DNA from: Aliidiomarina maris
GTDB taxonomy: Bacteria > Pseudomonadota > Gammaproteobacteria > Enterobacterales > Alteromonadaceae
DNA: 64,000 bases
Direction of reading: 5' to 3'
NCBI RefSeq assembly: GCF_003987335.1
Contig: NZ_PIPK01000009.1
Location: forward strand, 1-64,000
The translations under genes and the position numbers were made by a program. This document shows, piece by piece, positions 10,424 through 19,381 of this stretch. Position 1 is the stretch's first letter. Each line of letters opens with the position of its first letter. The notes under the pieces are model-generated. The model ran no database searches, was not told the origin of the DNA, and saw only the letters and a program-made list of their open reading frames with translations.

Positions 10424-10858
10424 CTAGCGCGACACACTAAATTCATATTCAACCAGGGTTTGATCGCGATCGTTGAGCACGCGCACTTGCCAATCGCCAC
10501 TGGCCATATAACTGATGCGGCGGCTCGAATAGGTGCGCCAACTATCACTACCGACCGCTAACGTGACTTCGCTGTCCAATTCGCCGTTGCGCCACCATTG
10601 ATGGCGAATACCACGACCATCATGGTTGATCACATGGGTAAAAAATACCAATTGGTCATAGTTGGCGCCACTGTGACGGTATGCGTGACCCAAGTTATCC
10701 AGGGGTTCACGATTTTCAACCGCACTGGTTAAAACGGCGCGTTCAACATACTGAGCGTTCACTTCAAGCTGGCTGTCGTCAGCGTTTTGCGCGTTGCTGG
10801 CGATAGGTGTGAAGCATAACAACGATAAAATAAGTACAACAAGTTGACGGTTTAACAT
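10424..10858 (-). CDS. DUF2914 domain protein, exported
   Basis: A 144-residue exported protein. A signal peptide (MLNRQL... to about residue 24, cleavage near SNA-QN) precedes a single DUF2914-type beta domain with the features VFFTHVINHDG, RHQWWRNGE, SWRTYSSRRI and GDWQVRVL. The function of DUF2914 is unknown; the fold resembles an Ig-like accessory domain. The ATG at 10858 was chosen because TAAGGA lies seven to eight bases upstream; a TTG 18 bases further up is in frame but less likely. It runs the same way as hemC but is separated by a GCTAGC hairpin (10410-10428) without a T run. Confidence 0.75.
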   Translation of the reverse strand: MLNRQLVVLILSLLCFTPIASNAQNADDSQLEVNAQYVERAVLTSAVENREPLDNLGHAYRHSGANYDQLVFFTHVINHDGRGIRHQWWRNGELDSEVTLAVGSDSWRTYSSRRISYMASGDWQVRVLNDRDQTLVEYEFSVSR

Positions 10859-10951
10859 TGTGGCGTCCTTATTCAACGGGTTTGGCGTGGTGACAAACGT
10901 ACCTATGAATGCGATTATAGGTGTTTTGCGAACTTAAGTGTAACGTGAGCC

Positions 10952-11149
10952 ATGAGAAAACGCATTATTCCCCTGTGTTGCAGTGTCGTCCTGTTGCTTG
11001 GGTTGACCGCATGTGGGCAAAAAGGGCCACTGTATATCCCGCCAGAGCGTGATACAACGTCGCCACAACCAGAGCAGCCTGTCGATGAGGCTGTAGATCA
11101 GAGTACTCAACCAGAGCCAATTGAAAATTATCGCAATGAATCAATTTAG
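10952..11149 (+). CDS. lptM: LptM (YifL) family lipoprotein
   Basis: A small 65-residue lipoprotein: a basic N-terminus, a hydrophobic stretch, the lipobox LTAC, and right after it the family hallmark GQKGPLYIPP. In E. coli LptM helps the LptD-LptE complex mature by promoting correct disulfide formation in LptD. The rest is a Pro/Gln/Glu-rich tail. It precedes lysA and dapF, the usual order. The stop codon lies inside the start of lysA. Confidence 0.92.
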   Translation: MRKRIIPLCCSVVLLLGLTACGQKGPLYIPPERDTTSPQPEQPVDEAVDQSTQPEPIENYRNESI

Positions 11150-12389
11150 TTATCAGCACGGCCAGTTGCATGTAGAAGCCTGTGCCAGCCAAGATTTAGC
11201 CCATACCTACGGCACGCCTTTGTATGTTTATTCCCGGGCTCAGTTAACGCATAACTGGCAAGCGTTTAATCAGCACTTACCGAAACCGCATCGCGCTTGC
11301 TACGCGGTAAAGGCCAATGGCAACCTCGCGGTTTTACAAGTGCTGGCGCACTTAGGTGCCGGTTTTGATGTGGTCTCCGGGGGAGAAATTGCACGCGTAC
11401 TGAAAGCGGGTGGTCGCGCTGATAGTATTGTTTTTTCTGGGGTCGCCAAGTCCCACGCAGAAATTGAATACGCCCTTGATGTGGGTATTTTGCAATTCAA
11501 TGTCGAGTCGCTCGCAGAATTAGAACGGATTAATCAGATAGCAGCTGAGCGCGGTACGTCTGCGCCGGTGTCATTGCGGGTGAACCCAGATGTGGATGCG
11601 AAAACCCATCCTTACATTGCCACTGGGTTGGAAGCCAACAAGTTCGGTATTCCCATGCGCGATGCAGTAGCGGCATTTAAGCGTGCGCACAGCCTTGAAC
11701 ACGTGCACGTGGTTGGAGTTGACTGTCATATCGGTTCGCAACTGACCGAATTAGCCCCCTTCTTGGATGCTATGGACCGCATGTTAGCCTTGGTGGATGA
11801 ACTCGCGGCCATCGGGATCGAGATTGCGCACTTAGATATGGGCGGCGGACTTGGGGTAACTTACGACGATGAAACGCCGCCAGCGGTGGCTGACTATATT
11901 CAAGCCATGTTGGCAAAAATTGAACATTACCCGCAGCTCGCCCTTTACTTAGAACCTGGGCGCGCAATTGTGGCCAATGCAGGCATTTTGCTGACGCGAG
12001 TGGAGTATGTGAAGCCAAGCGATAAAAAAGATTTCGTGATTGTCGATGCAGGCATGAATGACATGTTAAGACCGTCGCTTTATCAAGCTTTTCACCGAAT
12101 CGAGAACACGTCCACTCACCAGCACGGTGAGGCGCAAAAGCCCTGTGACGTGGTAGGCCCGGTGTGCGAAACTGGTGACTTCCTCGGCCAGGAGCGTAAG
12201 GTAAAAGCCGCTGAAGGTGATATTTTGGCGGTGTTCAATGCCGGCGCATACGGCTTTGCGATGAGTTCCAACTACAACACCCGCGTGCGTCCGGCTGAAA
12301 TTATGGTGGATGGCAACCAGGTACATGTCGTGCGTCAGCGTGAACAACTCGAGCAGCTATGGCAGCTTGAACGAACTTTGGAGCTGTAA
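11136..12389 (+). CDS. lysA: Diaminopimelate decarboxylase
   Basis: PLP enzyme of the fold-III group that turns meso-diaminopimelate into lysine, the last step of lysine synthesis. The cofactor lysine is Lys59 in CYAVKANGN. Other family marks are FDVVSGGEI, the HIGSQ segment, the glycine-rich DMGGGLGV phosphate loop, [12 protein letters not shown], and the catalytic cysteine in [11 protein letters not shown]. The ATG at 11136 gives 417 residues, near E. coli LysA (420); it lies inside the 3' end of lptM, so coupling is likely. An in-frame TTG at 11121 is less likely. The stop codon shares one base with the dapF start. Confidence 0.97.
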   Translation: MNQFSYQHGQLHVEACASQDLAHTYGTPLYVYSRAQLTHNWQAFNQHLPKPHRACYAVKANGNLAVLQVLAHLGAGFDVVSGGEIARVLKAGGRADSIVFSGVAKSHAEIEYALDVGILQFNVESLAELERINQIAAERGTSAPVSLRVNPDVDAKTHPYIATGLEANKFGIPMRDAVAAFKRAHSLEHVHVVGVDCHIGSQLTELAPFLDAMDRMLALVDELAAIGIEIAHLDMGGGLGVTYDDETPPAVADYIQAMLAKIEHYPQLALYLEPGRAIVANAGILLTRVEYVKPSDKKDFVIVDAGMNDMLRPSLYQAFHRIENTSTHQHGEAQKPCDVVGPVCETGDFLGQERKVKAAEGDILAVFNAGAYGFAMSSNYNTRVRPAEIMVDGNQVHVVRQREQLEQLWQLERTLEL

Positions 12390-13216
12390 TGCTGATTCAC
12401 TTTTCCAAAATGCACGGCTTGGGCAACGATTTCATGGTGATCGATAATGTGACCCAGAATATCTTTCTGAATTCCGAGCAAATTGCGGCACTGGCTGATC
12501 GCAACCGGGGTGTGGGCTTTGATCAGCTGCTCATGGTCGAGCCTCCTTATGACCCCGATGTCGATTTCCATTACCGTATTTTCAATGCCGATGGCTCTGA
12601 GGTGCAACAGTGCGGCAACGGCGCGCGCTGTTTCGGTCGTTTCGTGCGCCATAAAGGGTTATCGAATAAAAACCAAATTCGAGTCAGCACCAAGAAAGGC
12701 GTGATTGATATACAGCTCAAAAGCGAAGAGCTGGTGGAAGTCGATATGGGCATGCCGGAATTTGAGCCACAACAGATCCCGTTTAAAGCCAATAAAAGTG
12801 AAGTGACCTATATTTTGCGCGCGGCGGAGCAAACATTCCTGTGTGGCGTGCTGAGCATGGGCAACCCACATTGCGTGATCTTGGTGGATGACATCGCAAC
12901 AGCGCCTGTGGCTGAGGTCGGCGCTTTGTTAACACGGCACGAGCGCTTTGCCGAAGGGGCTAATATTGGCTTCTTACAAATCATCAGCCGTGACCATGCC
13001 AAGCTAAGAGTGTTCGAGCGCGGCGTCGGTGAAACTCAAGCATGTGGTACTGGCGCTTGTGCTGCTGCGGTTTGGGCGATGCGTCAAGATAAGTTGGCGA
13101 ATAGCGCACGCATCGAGTTACCAGGCGGTAGCCTCGATATAACATGGCAAGCGGGCCATCCGGTGATGATGACTGGCACCGCAACTCACGTGTTTGATGG
13201 ACAAATAGTGATATGA
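12389..13216 (+). CDS. dapF: Diaminopimelate epimerase
   Basis: Interconverts LL- and meso-diaminopimelate for lysine and peptidoglycan synthesis without a cofactor, using a two-cysteine acid/base pair. Both are present: Cys75 in [12 protein letters not shown] and Cys219 in ACGTGACAAA. The N-terminal [15 protein letters not shown] is diagnostic. At 275 residues it is the normal size. The start overlaps the lysA stop by one base (TAATG) and its own stop overlaps the next start (ATGA), so lptM-lysA-dapF-DUF484 reads as a tight operon. Confidence 0.97.
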   Translation: MLIHFSKMHGLGNDFMVIDNVTQNIFLNSEQIAALADRNRGVGFDQLLMVEPPYDPDVDFHYRIFNADGSEVQQCGNGARCFGRFVRHKGLSNKNQIRVSTKKGVIDIQLKSEELVEVDMGMPEFEPQQIPFKANKSEVTYILRAAEQTFLCGVLSMGNPHCVILVDDIATAPVAEVGALLTRHERFAEGANIGFLQIISRDHAKLRVFERGVGETQACGTGACAAAVWAMRQDKLANSARIELPGGSLDITWQAGHPVMMTGTATHVFDGQIVI

Positions 13217-13896
13217 GCGATTCAAAGCAACCACAAAGCCAGGCATTACGCATTGATGATCAATTCATTGCTGAATACTTACAGGAAAACCCGCACTTTT
13301 TCGATGCTCACCCTGACTTGCTCAGCCATATGCGAGTGCGGCATCAGCAACAAGGCTCGGTGTCGCTTGTAGAGCGTCAGCAATTGGTATTGCGTGAGAA
13401 AGTTGCCGCCTTGGAAGAAGAAATCACCACGCTGATGGCGAATGCGCGGCGTAACGAATTTATCTTCGAATGCTATAGCGAGCTATACCAGCAACTACTT
13501 AACTGCACCTCGCTTGACGACCTTGAACAGGCATTACACTACACATTTATTGAGCAGCTTGGCTTGGTCGATATGAGCTTGAAGTTGTTTGTGCCGACTG
13601 CGCTTGAACACTTGGCTTTCAACGCCGACACTCATAAACACCTGGTGGGTAAACGCTTTGACCGTGCGCCAGTGTATTTTGGCCGTTTGCCAGCCGATGA
13701 ACAAAAGCTGGTATTTCGGGCTAATGCACAACCGGTTGAATCGGTAGCCCTATTGCTATTGGGTGAGAATACCAAGTATGGGTTGCTGGCGCTGGGTAGT
13801 CGCGATGCGTCGCACTTTGAACCCAATATGGATCATCTGCTAATCAGTCAGCTGCAAGCTCTGTTGACCCAAGTGCTGCCGCGTCTGGTGGCTTAG
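13213..13896 (+). CDS. DUF484 family protein (GAF-like)
   Basis: A 227-residue member of DUF484, a family nearly always found between dapF and xerC in gammaproteobacteria. The N-terminal third has the typical [20 protein letters not shown] motif followed by a coiled-coil helix ([19 protein letters not shown]). The remainder is GAF-like and ends in helices. The biochemical role is not established; position next to xerC has suggested a link to chromosome dimer resolution, which remains inference. The start overlaps the dapF stop. Confidence 0.9.
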   Translation: MSDSKQPQSQALRIDDQFIAEYLQENPHFFDAHPDLLSHMRVRHQQQGSVSLVERQQLVLREKVAALEEEITTLMANARRNEFIFECYSELYQQLLNCTSLDDLEQALHYTFIEQLGLVDMSLKLFVPTALEHLAFNADTHKHLVGKRFDRAPVYFGRLPADEQKLVFRANAQPVESVALLLLGENTKYGLLALGSRDASHFEPNMDHLLISQLQALLTQVLPRLVA

Positions 13897-13942
13897 CGGC
13901 GGCTAGCGCTTGGTTATTTACAGTGATGCGAGGTGAAAGTTT

Positions 13943-14875
13943 GTGAGTCACGCACTAGAGCCCAGTATCAATGCGTTTATCGACTACTTGCACAGCGCGC
14001 GTGGCTATTCAGTGCTGACCTGCCAAACCTATCAGCGCCAATTAAACGCCTGTGCAGATGTCCTGCACCAGCAAGGTTTATCAAACTGGCAGGGGTTAAC
14101 GTCACGCGCTATTGAATCCTTGCTGATTAGCTGGCGCCGCAACGAAGTCGGCATCGCAACTATCAATCAACGCCTAGCCGCACTGCGTAGTTTTGCCGAG
14201 TTTTTATTGCGCCAAGGCGTATTGAGCAGCAATCCAGCTAAGTTAGTTAAAGCCCCGAAGGCACCGCGACGGCTGCCAAAGAATATGGACGTGGACGGTG
14301 TCGCGCACTTGTTGGACGAAACACCAACGGATGCCCTTGGTATCCGCGACCGCGCGATGTTCGAACTGATTTATAGCAGTGGTTTGCGGGTATCTGAATT
14401 AGTTGCCGTTAATGTGTCGGACCTGAATGCCAGTCGTGAGCTGCGTGTCACCGGTAAGGGTCAAAAGACGCGGATTGTGCCCTATGGCCGTGAAGCAGAG
14501 CGGTGGCTCAATGCGTGGTTAGAGGTACGTTCCCAGTGGCTGGTTACGCCAAGCGTGGCCGCGAAAGCGAGCCATCAAGGCCTGTTTATTAGTCAGCGCG
14601 GTGGACGCCTTACGGCGCGCTCAGTGCAGCTGCGCTTACGTGACTGGGCGCAGCGTCGTGGCATGCCCGAGCATGTGCACCCGCATAAATTACGCCATAG
14701 CTTCGCGTCTCATGTGTTGGAATCAAGTGGTGATTTACGCGCCGTGCAAGAGTTGCTGGGGCACGCGAACCTGAGCACCACCCAAGTATATACGCACTTA
14801 GATTTCCAACACTTAGCTAAGGTTTATGACACCGCGCATCCAAGGGCGCGTAAAAACCGTAAACCTGAAAAGTGA
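13943..14875 (+). CDS. xerC: Site-specific tyrosine recombinase XerC
   Basis: Tyrosine recombinase that, with XerD, resolves chromosome dimers at dif. An N-terminal SAM-like domain (about residues 5-95) is followed by the catalytic domain carrying Arg in SGLRVSELV, Lys in VTGKGQKTR, the H-x-x-R box HPHKLRHSFASH, the second His in LLGHANLSTTQ and the nucleophile Tyr in VYTH. Genome position (dapF-DUF484-xerC-yigB-uvrD) separates it from XerD. The start is GTG at 13943, supported by AGGTGAAAG eleven bases upstream. An overlapping alternative frame nearby is a shadow. Confidence 0.96.
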   Translation: MSHALEPSINAFIDYLHSARGYSVLTCQTYQRQLNACADVLHQQGLSNWQGLTSRAIESLLISWRRNEVGIATINQRLAALRSFAEFLLRQGVLSSNPAKLVKAPKAPRRLPKNMDVDGVAHLLDETPTDALGIRDRAMFELIYSSGLRVSELVAVNVSDLNASRELRVTGKGQKTRIVPYGREAERWLNAWLEVRSQWLVTPSVAAKASHQGLFISQRGGRLTARSVQLRLRDWAQRRGMPEHVHPHKLRHSFASHVLESSGDLRAVQELLGHANLSTTQVYTHLDFQHLAKVYDTAHPRARKNRKPEK

Positions 14876-14896
14876 TTTGTCAGTAAAAGGTTTAGC

Positions 14897-15607
14897 ATGA
14901 TCCAATTTCACCGCCGTTTACGTCCAGTTAAAGCGATCAGCTTTGATCTCGACGATACCCTCTATGACAACCTGCCGGTGATGCAACGAGCCGAGCAAGC
15001 GCTTAGCCAATATTTACTCGAGACTCATCCGCAAACGCAGTCGATGCAACTGAGGGATTGGCGTCAGTTACGCGACCAGTTAGCGGCCTCGGACCCTGAG
15101 TTAGCGGGTAATATGACCGCCCTGCGGTTGGCAACCTTACAGCAGGGCTTAGCGCAATCTGGGCTGCCTAAAGCACAGCTTCAGGCCGCCAGTGATGCTG
15201 CCATGACGCACTTTTTGACCCACCGTAACCGCGTCACCATTAGCCCAGAGGTGCATCAGTTGCTGGCGCAATTGGCGCAGAATTATCCATTGATTGCGAT
15301 TTCGAACGGCAATGTAGACATTCAACAAATCGGTTTAGCGCCTTACTTTAGTAGTGCCTGGCAACCAAGCGCGCAATTGCGCGGTAAGCCCACTACCGAC
15401 ATGTTTGACGCCGCACGTCGAGCTCATGGCTTTGCCCCTCACGAACTGCTTCATATCGGTGACCATCCGGTCAGTGACATTCAAGGCGCTGCGCATTTTG
15501 GTGCCCAAAGTGTGTGGCTCAATCCAACCGGAAAGCCACTCGCACAATTAACTTGGTTGCCGACCGTCACGATTCGTCAATTGCCGCAGCTGGCGCAAAT
15601 TCTATAA
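14897..15607 (+). CDS. yigB: HAD-family phosphatase YigB-like
   Basis: HAD superfamily hydrolase with motif I FDLDDTLYD (nucleophile Asp in DLDDT), motif II ISNGN, the lysine in LRGKPTTDMF and motif III HIGDHPVSDIQGA. Size (236 residues), cap type and place between xerC and uvrD match E. coli YigB, which dephosphorylates 5-amino-6-(5-phosphoribitylamino)uracil in riboflavin synthesis and also acts on FMN. Substrate is inferred from synteny and similarity only. AAAAGG six bases before the ATG is a good ribosome binding site. Confidence 0.88.
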   Translation: MIQFHRRLRPVKAISFDLDDTLYDNLPVMQRAEQALSQYLLETHPQTQSMQLRDWRQLRDQLAASDPELAGNMTALRLATLQQGLAQSGLPKAQLQAASDAAMTHFLTHRNRVTISPEVHQLLAQLAQNYPLIAISNGNVDIQQIGLAPYFSSAWQPSAQLRGKPTTDMFDAARRAHGFAPHELLHIGDHPVSDIQGAAHFGAQSVWLNPTGKPLAQLTWLPTVTIRQLPQLAQIL

Positions 15608-15618
15608 CTGTACCGACG

Positions 15619-15651
15619 CTGGTTGCATATACAGTGGTAGACCCTTAGACT
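15619..15651 (+). promoter_or_regulatory. Probable uvrD promoter overlapped by a LexA box
   Basis: CTGG-N8-ACAG at 15619-15634 differs from the LexA consensus CTGT-N8-ACAG in one base, the mirror of the E. coli uvrD box. It overlaps a promoter-like pair: TTGCAT (15623-15628), 17-base spacer, TAGACT (15646-15651). The site lies about 90 bases before uvrD, as expected for SOS control. Confidence 0.6.
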
Positions 15652-15714
15652 AAGTGGTTGGCGGCGCTCGCCGTCACTTGAAGCAAGTCAGTTTCCGTTT
15701 TCCGAGGTATCAGC

Positions 15715-17886
15715 GTGGACGTTTCTTATTTACTAGATGGCTTAAACGACAAGCAGCGTGAGGCTGTGAGTGCTGCCGAGCAAGATATGCTGGTACTAGC
15801 GGGCGCTGGCAGCGGTAAAACCCGCGTATTGGTGCACCGTATCGCGTGGTTAATTCAAGTTATGCAGCATTCGCCGATGTCAGTCATGGCGGTGACCTTC
15901 ACCAATAAGGCAGCGGCGGAAATGCGTGGGCGCATCGAAGCATTGATGGGTCGTGATGTGCGTCAAATGTGGATAGGCACCTTCCATGGCTTGGCGCATC
16001 GTCTATTGCGCGCCCATTATAAAGACGCAGGGCTACCGCAAAGCTTCCAAATTCTGGACAGCGATGATCAGTTACGGTTAGTGAAGCGAACCATACGCGC
16101 GCTGAACATTGACGAGAAGCAATGGCCCGCGAAGCAAGCGCAGTGGTATATCAACGCGAAAAAGGACGAAGGCCTGCGCGCGCACCATATTGACGCCTAC
16201 GATATTGCTGAACAAACCCACAAGCAAATTTACCAAACCTATCAGGAGTCTTGCGACCGTGCAGGCTTGGTCGACTTTGCGGAGCTACTATTACGAGCCC
16301 ACGAATTACTGCGTGATAACCAATATGTGCGTGAACATTACCAACGCCGTTTTCGGCATATTCTGGTGGACGAGTTTCAAGATACCAACGCGATCCAATA
16401 TGCGTGGGTGCAGTTGTTGGCGGGACAAGATAACCGCGTCACTATCGTCGGCGATGATGACCAGTCAATTTATGGCTGGCGCGGCGCGCAAGTTGAAAAC
16501 TTGCAGCACTTTTTGCGTGACTTTCCCCAAGCCGAAACCATCCGTTTAGAGCAAAACTATCGCTCTACCAGCACGATTCTTAATGCGGCCAACCAAGTAA
16601 TTGCCAATAACAGCGACCGCTTGGGTAAAGACTTATGGACCGACGGTCATAGTGGAGAGCCGATACGAGTCTACGCCGCGTTTAATGAGCAAGACGAAGC
16701 GCGCTATGTGGTGAGTAGTATTCAGCAGTGGCTGGAGCAGGGCAACGCGTTGCAGGATGTGGCTATTTTATATCGCTCTAACGCGCAGTCGCGAGTACTT
16801 GAAGAAACCTTGCTGTATGCCAGCATTGCTTATCGTATTTATGGCGGCTTACGCTTTTTCGACCGTCAGGAAATTAAAGACGCCCTGGCGTATTTGCGTT
16901 TGATCAGCAACCGCATCGACGATGCTGCCTTTGAGCGAGTGATTAACACCCCGAGCCGTGGAATTGGAGACCGTACCTTAGGGCTGATTCGCGAAGCGTC
17001 ACGTGATCAAAAATTGCCACTATGGGATGCCGCCAAATTCTTAGTGCGTGAAAACTTACTCACAGGGCGGGCAAAGAATGCGGTGCAAGGGTTTATCAGC
17101 CTGATCGATACGCTGGAAGATGAATGTATTGACCGTCCGCTGTCAAAGCAAACCGATATCGCGATTAAACGCAGTGGTTTGATGGCAATGTACGAGTCAG
17201 AAAAAAGCGAAAAAGCCGAAACGCGGGTGGAGAACCTAGGTGAGCTGGTTAGTGCGACGGAAAGCTTTATGCCCACCGGCGAGGAAGATATGAGCCCATT
17301 GGCGGAGTTTTTGGCCCATGCAGCACTTGAGGCAGGTGAAGAGCAGGCCGATGAGCACCAGGACGCAGTGCAGCTAATGACATTGCACAGCGCTAAAGGC
17401 TTAGAATTTCCATTGGTGTTTATGGTGGGGGTGGAAGAAGGCTTGTTCCCTTCGCAGCAATCTATGGGCGAGCCTGGGCGCTTAGAGGAAGAGCGCCGGT
17501 TGTGCTATGTCGGCATGACGCGCGCCAAGCAGCAACTAGTGATTACCCATGCGGAAAGTCGCCGCTTATATGGCCAAGAGCAGTTTCACCGTAAGAGTCG
17601 GTTTATTGGCGAAATGCCCCCTGAGGCCCTGCATGAAGTGCGCATGCAAACCAAGGTAAGTCAGCCGGCCGCGCAACGTGGGCGCTTTCATTCAGGCGCG
17701 AGCCATGAAACCTTTGAGCAGACGGGCTACCAACTTGGCCAACGTGTGTTACACCAAACTTTTGGTGAGGGCACGGTGATTAATTACGAAGGCAGTGGTG
17801 CGCAAAGCCGCATTCAAATTAACTTCGATGAAAAAGGCAGTAAATGGCTGGTGGTTGCCTATGCCAAGTTAACCCCTCTAGCCTAG
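15715..17886 (+). CDS. uvrD: DNA helicase II (UvrD)
   Basis: Superfamily 1A 3'-5' helicase used in nucleotide excision and mismatch repair. The 723-residue protein carries the Q motif LNDKQREAV, Walker A AGAGSGKT (about 28-35), motif Ia TFTNKAAAEM, Walker B DEFQDTN (from about 219), motif III GDDDQSIYGWRGA, motif IV EQNYRST, motif V TLHSAKGLEFP and motif VI YVGMTRAK. The C-terminus has the UvrD-type Tudor-like region ending in KWLVVAYAKLTPL. The start is GTG at 15715 after CCGAGGTATCAGC. Its end overlaps the convergent rarD gene by four bases, with no terminator between. Confidence 0.97.
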   Translation: MDVSYLLDGLNDKQREAVSAAEQDMLVLAGAGSGKTRVLVHRIAWLIQVMQHSPMSVMAVTFTNKAAAEMRGRIEALMGRDVRQMWIGTFHGLAHRLLRAHYKDAGLPQSFQILDSDDQLRLVKRTIRALNIDEKQWPAKQAQWYINAKKDEGLRAHHIDAYDIAEQTHKQIYQTYQESCDRAGLVDFAELLLRAHELLRDNQYVREHYQRRFRHILVDEFQDTNAIQYAWVQLLAGQDNRVTIVGDDDQSIYGWRGAQVENLQHFLRDFPQAETIRLEQNYRSTSTILNAANQVIANNSDRLGKDLWTDGHSGEPIRVYAAFNEQDEARYVVSSIQQWLEQGNALQDVAILYRSNAQSRVLEETLLYASIAYRIYGGLRFFDRQEIKDALAYLRLISNRIDDAAFERVINTPSRGIGDRTLGLIREASRDQKLPLWDAAKFLVRENLLTGRAKNAVQGFISLIDTLEDECIDRPLSKQTDIAIKRSGLMAMYESEKSEKAETRVENLGELVSATESFMPTGEEDMSPLAEFLAHAALEAGEEQADEHQDAVQLMTLHSAKGLEFPLVFMVGVEEGLFPSQQSMGEPGRLEEERRLCYVGMTRAKQQLVITHAESRRLYGQEQFHRKSRFIGEMPPEALHEVRMQTKVSQPAAQRGRFHSGASHETFEQTGYQLGQRVLHQTFGEGTVINYEGSGAQSRIQINFDEKGSKWLVVAYAKLTPLA

Positions 17887-18833
17887 GTATTCAGACGCCT
17901 CGCAGCGCGCACACTTTGACGATGCGTGCGTGCGGCGTCAATCGAGTAAATCGCTAGCGCGACCCAAATGAAGCTAAAGGTTACGACTTTATCCATAGTA
18001 AAGGCTTCGCCATATACGCCGACCGCAAGCAATAGCATTAAAGTTGGTCCGATATATTGGAAAAACCCCAAGGTCGAGTAACGAATGCGCTTCGCTGCGC
18101 CAGTGAAAAATAGCAATGGCACCGTGGTTATCACCCCAGCAGCAATCAGCAAGCTATTCAGTTGCCAGCTGTTATCTAGCATATTGCTGCTATCGCTTTG
18201 GGCGAAGAAGCCGAACCAAATTAAGATAAATGGCAGCAACAAAAGTATTTCCAGCCACAAACCAGTGAGCGAATCGAAAGGCAGCGTTTTGCGCATGGCG
18301 CCGTAGACGGCAAACGATGACGCTAGTGCTAAGGCGACCCAAGGCACTGAGCCGAAGGTGACGAGTTGAATAACTACCCCAGTCAACGCCAACGCGACTG
18401 CTACCCACTGCAGGCGGCGCAGGCGTTCGGCAAAAAACACCATGCCCAGCACCACATTTAGCAACGGATTAATGTAATAGCCTAAGCTTGCTTCAAGAAT
18501 AAAGTCGTTTGCCACCGACCAGATAAATAGAAGCCAATTGAAGCCAATTAATGTGGCGGCCACTGCAAGACGGGCCAGTAATGCGGGGGCTTTGAATGCG
18601 GCTACCACACGTTGCATGCGCCCGGTGGCGATGATAAGTACTAGTACCAGCAAAAACGCCCAGATAATACGGTGCGCGAGGACTTCAAATGGTGGCACAT
18701 GGCTCACCGCTTTGAAGTAAATCGGCGCTAAACCCCAAATGGTGTAAGCGGCGATAGCAAACAACACGCCTTGGCGTGTGCGCTGCTGCTGTTCAGCGGC
18801 GAACTGCGCTTCAGTTTGAGCCGGTTCTGTCAC
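17883..18833 (-). CDS. rarD: EamA-type permease RarD
   Basis: Multi-spanning inner-membrane protein of the drug/metabolite transporter superfamily with about ten helices in two EamA repeats over 316 residues. The N-terminal GVLFAIAAYTIWGLAPIYFKAV and YYINPLLNVVLG are characteristic of the RarD subgroup. Substrate unknown; the E. coli protein was named for chloramphenicol sensitivity. It starts three bases after the stop of the YigI-type thioesterase and the pair probably form an operon. E. coli has the same rarD-yigI-recQ neighbourhood. Confidence 0.9.
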   Translation of the reverse strand: MTEPAQTEAQFAAEQQQRTRQGVLFAIAAYTIWGLAPIYFKAVSHVPPFEVLAHRIIWAFLLVLVLIIATGRMQRVVAAFKAPALLARLAVAATLIGFNWLLFIWSVANDFILEASLGYYINPLLNVVLGMVFFAERLRRLQWVAVALALTGVVIQLVTFGSVPWVALALASSFAVYGAMRKTLPFDSLTGLWLEILLLLPFILIWFGFFAQSDSSNMLDNSWQLNSLLIAAGVITTVPLLFFTGAAKRIRYSTLGFFQYIGPTLMLLLAVGVYGEAFTMDKVVTFSFIWVALAIYSIDAARTHRQSVRAARRLNT

Positions 18834-18836
18834 TGC

Positions 18837-19295
18837 TTAACCCACCATATAAGTGCCGGTGCCAAAGGCGATCAGCATATTGTCCTGGTTATGTAATTCC
18901 ATCCGAGCGACGGCCACCTTATTGCCGGAACGAATAATATGCGAGGTAGTAATGAACGTGTCACCACGACCAGGGCGCACATAATCGACCCGTAAATCGA
19001 TAGTGCCGCAGCGGCTGATGCGTTGAATCACTTCTGCCGCCGGCGTGTCATGGGGTAAGCCTTCGACCACGCTGGCAATTGCAACCAAACCGCCACACAT
19101 ATCAAGTGCAGTAGCTGTGACGCCGCCATGCAAAATACCTTGTGGCGCGTTACCGATAAGCTCAGGCTTCCAGGTAAATTGCACTTCCGAAATGTCGGAC
19201 GCAAACCGAGTTACCTCAAGGCCAATTAAGCGGTGAAAGGGAATTTGTTCATTCATTAAGCGCGAAATTTGCGCAAGTAAAGGAGAAGACGACAT
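18837..19295 (-). CDS. yigI: Acyl-CoA thioesterase of the YigI/PaaI hotdog family
   Basis: A 152-residue hotdog-fold protein. The central HGGVTATALDMCGGLVA segment forms the hotdog helix, and DLRVDYVRPGRGDTF and AFGTGTYMV are the matching strands. E. coli YigI lies in the same rarD-yigI-recQ context and hydrolyses medium/long-chain acyl-CoA. I started at ATG 19295 (MSSSPLL...), which gives the family length (E. coli 155). In-frame starts at 19349 and 19367 would add poorly conserved residues, but the ribosome binding site before 19295 is weak, so the start is uncertain. Confidence 0.82.
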   Translation of the reverse strand: MSSSPLLAQISRLMNEQIPFHRLIGLEVTRFASDISEVQFTWKPELIGNAPQGILHGGVTATALDMCGGLVAIASVVEGLPHDTPAAEVIQRISRCGTIDLRVDYVRPGRGDTFITTSHIIRSGNKVAVARMELHNQDNMLIAFGTGTYMVG

Positions 19296-19381
19296 TTCGG
19301 CATGGTTATTAGAGGTCGGGATGCATACAATAGGGGGCGAACAAATCATCGTCAACCAGTTATCCAACGCAAGGGTCTATT

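Noticed and set aside
10410-10428. GCTAGC hairpin at the end of the DUF2914 gene as an intrinsic terminator
   Set aside because: The stem is short and there is no T run on either strand.
11121-11135. TTG start for lysA
   Set aside because: The ATG at 11136 gives the family length and an N-terminus that aligns with known LysA proteins.
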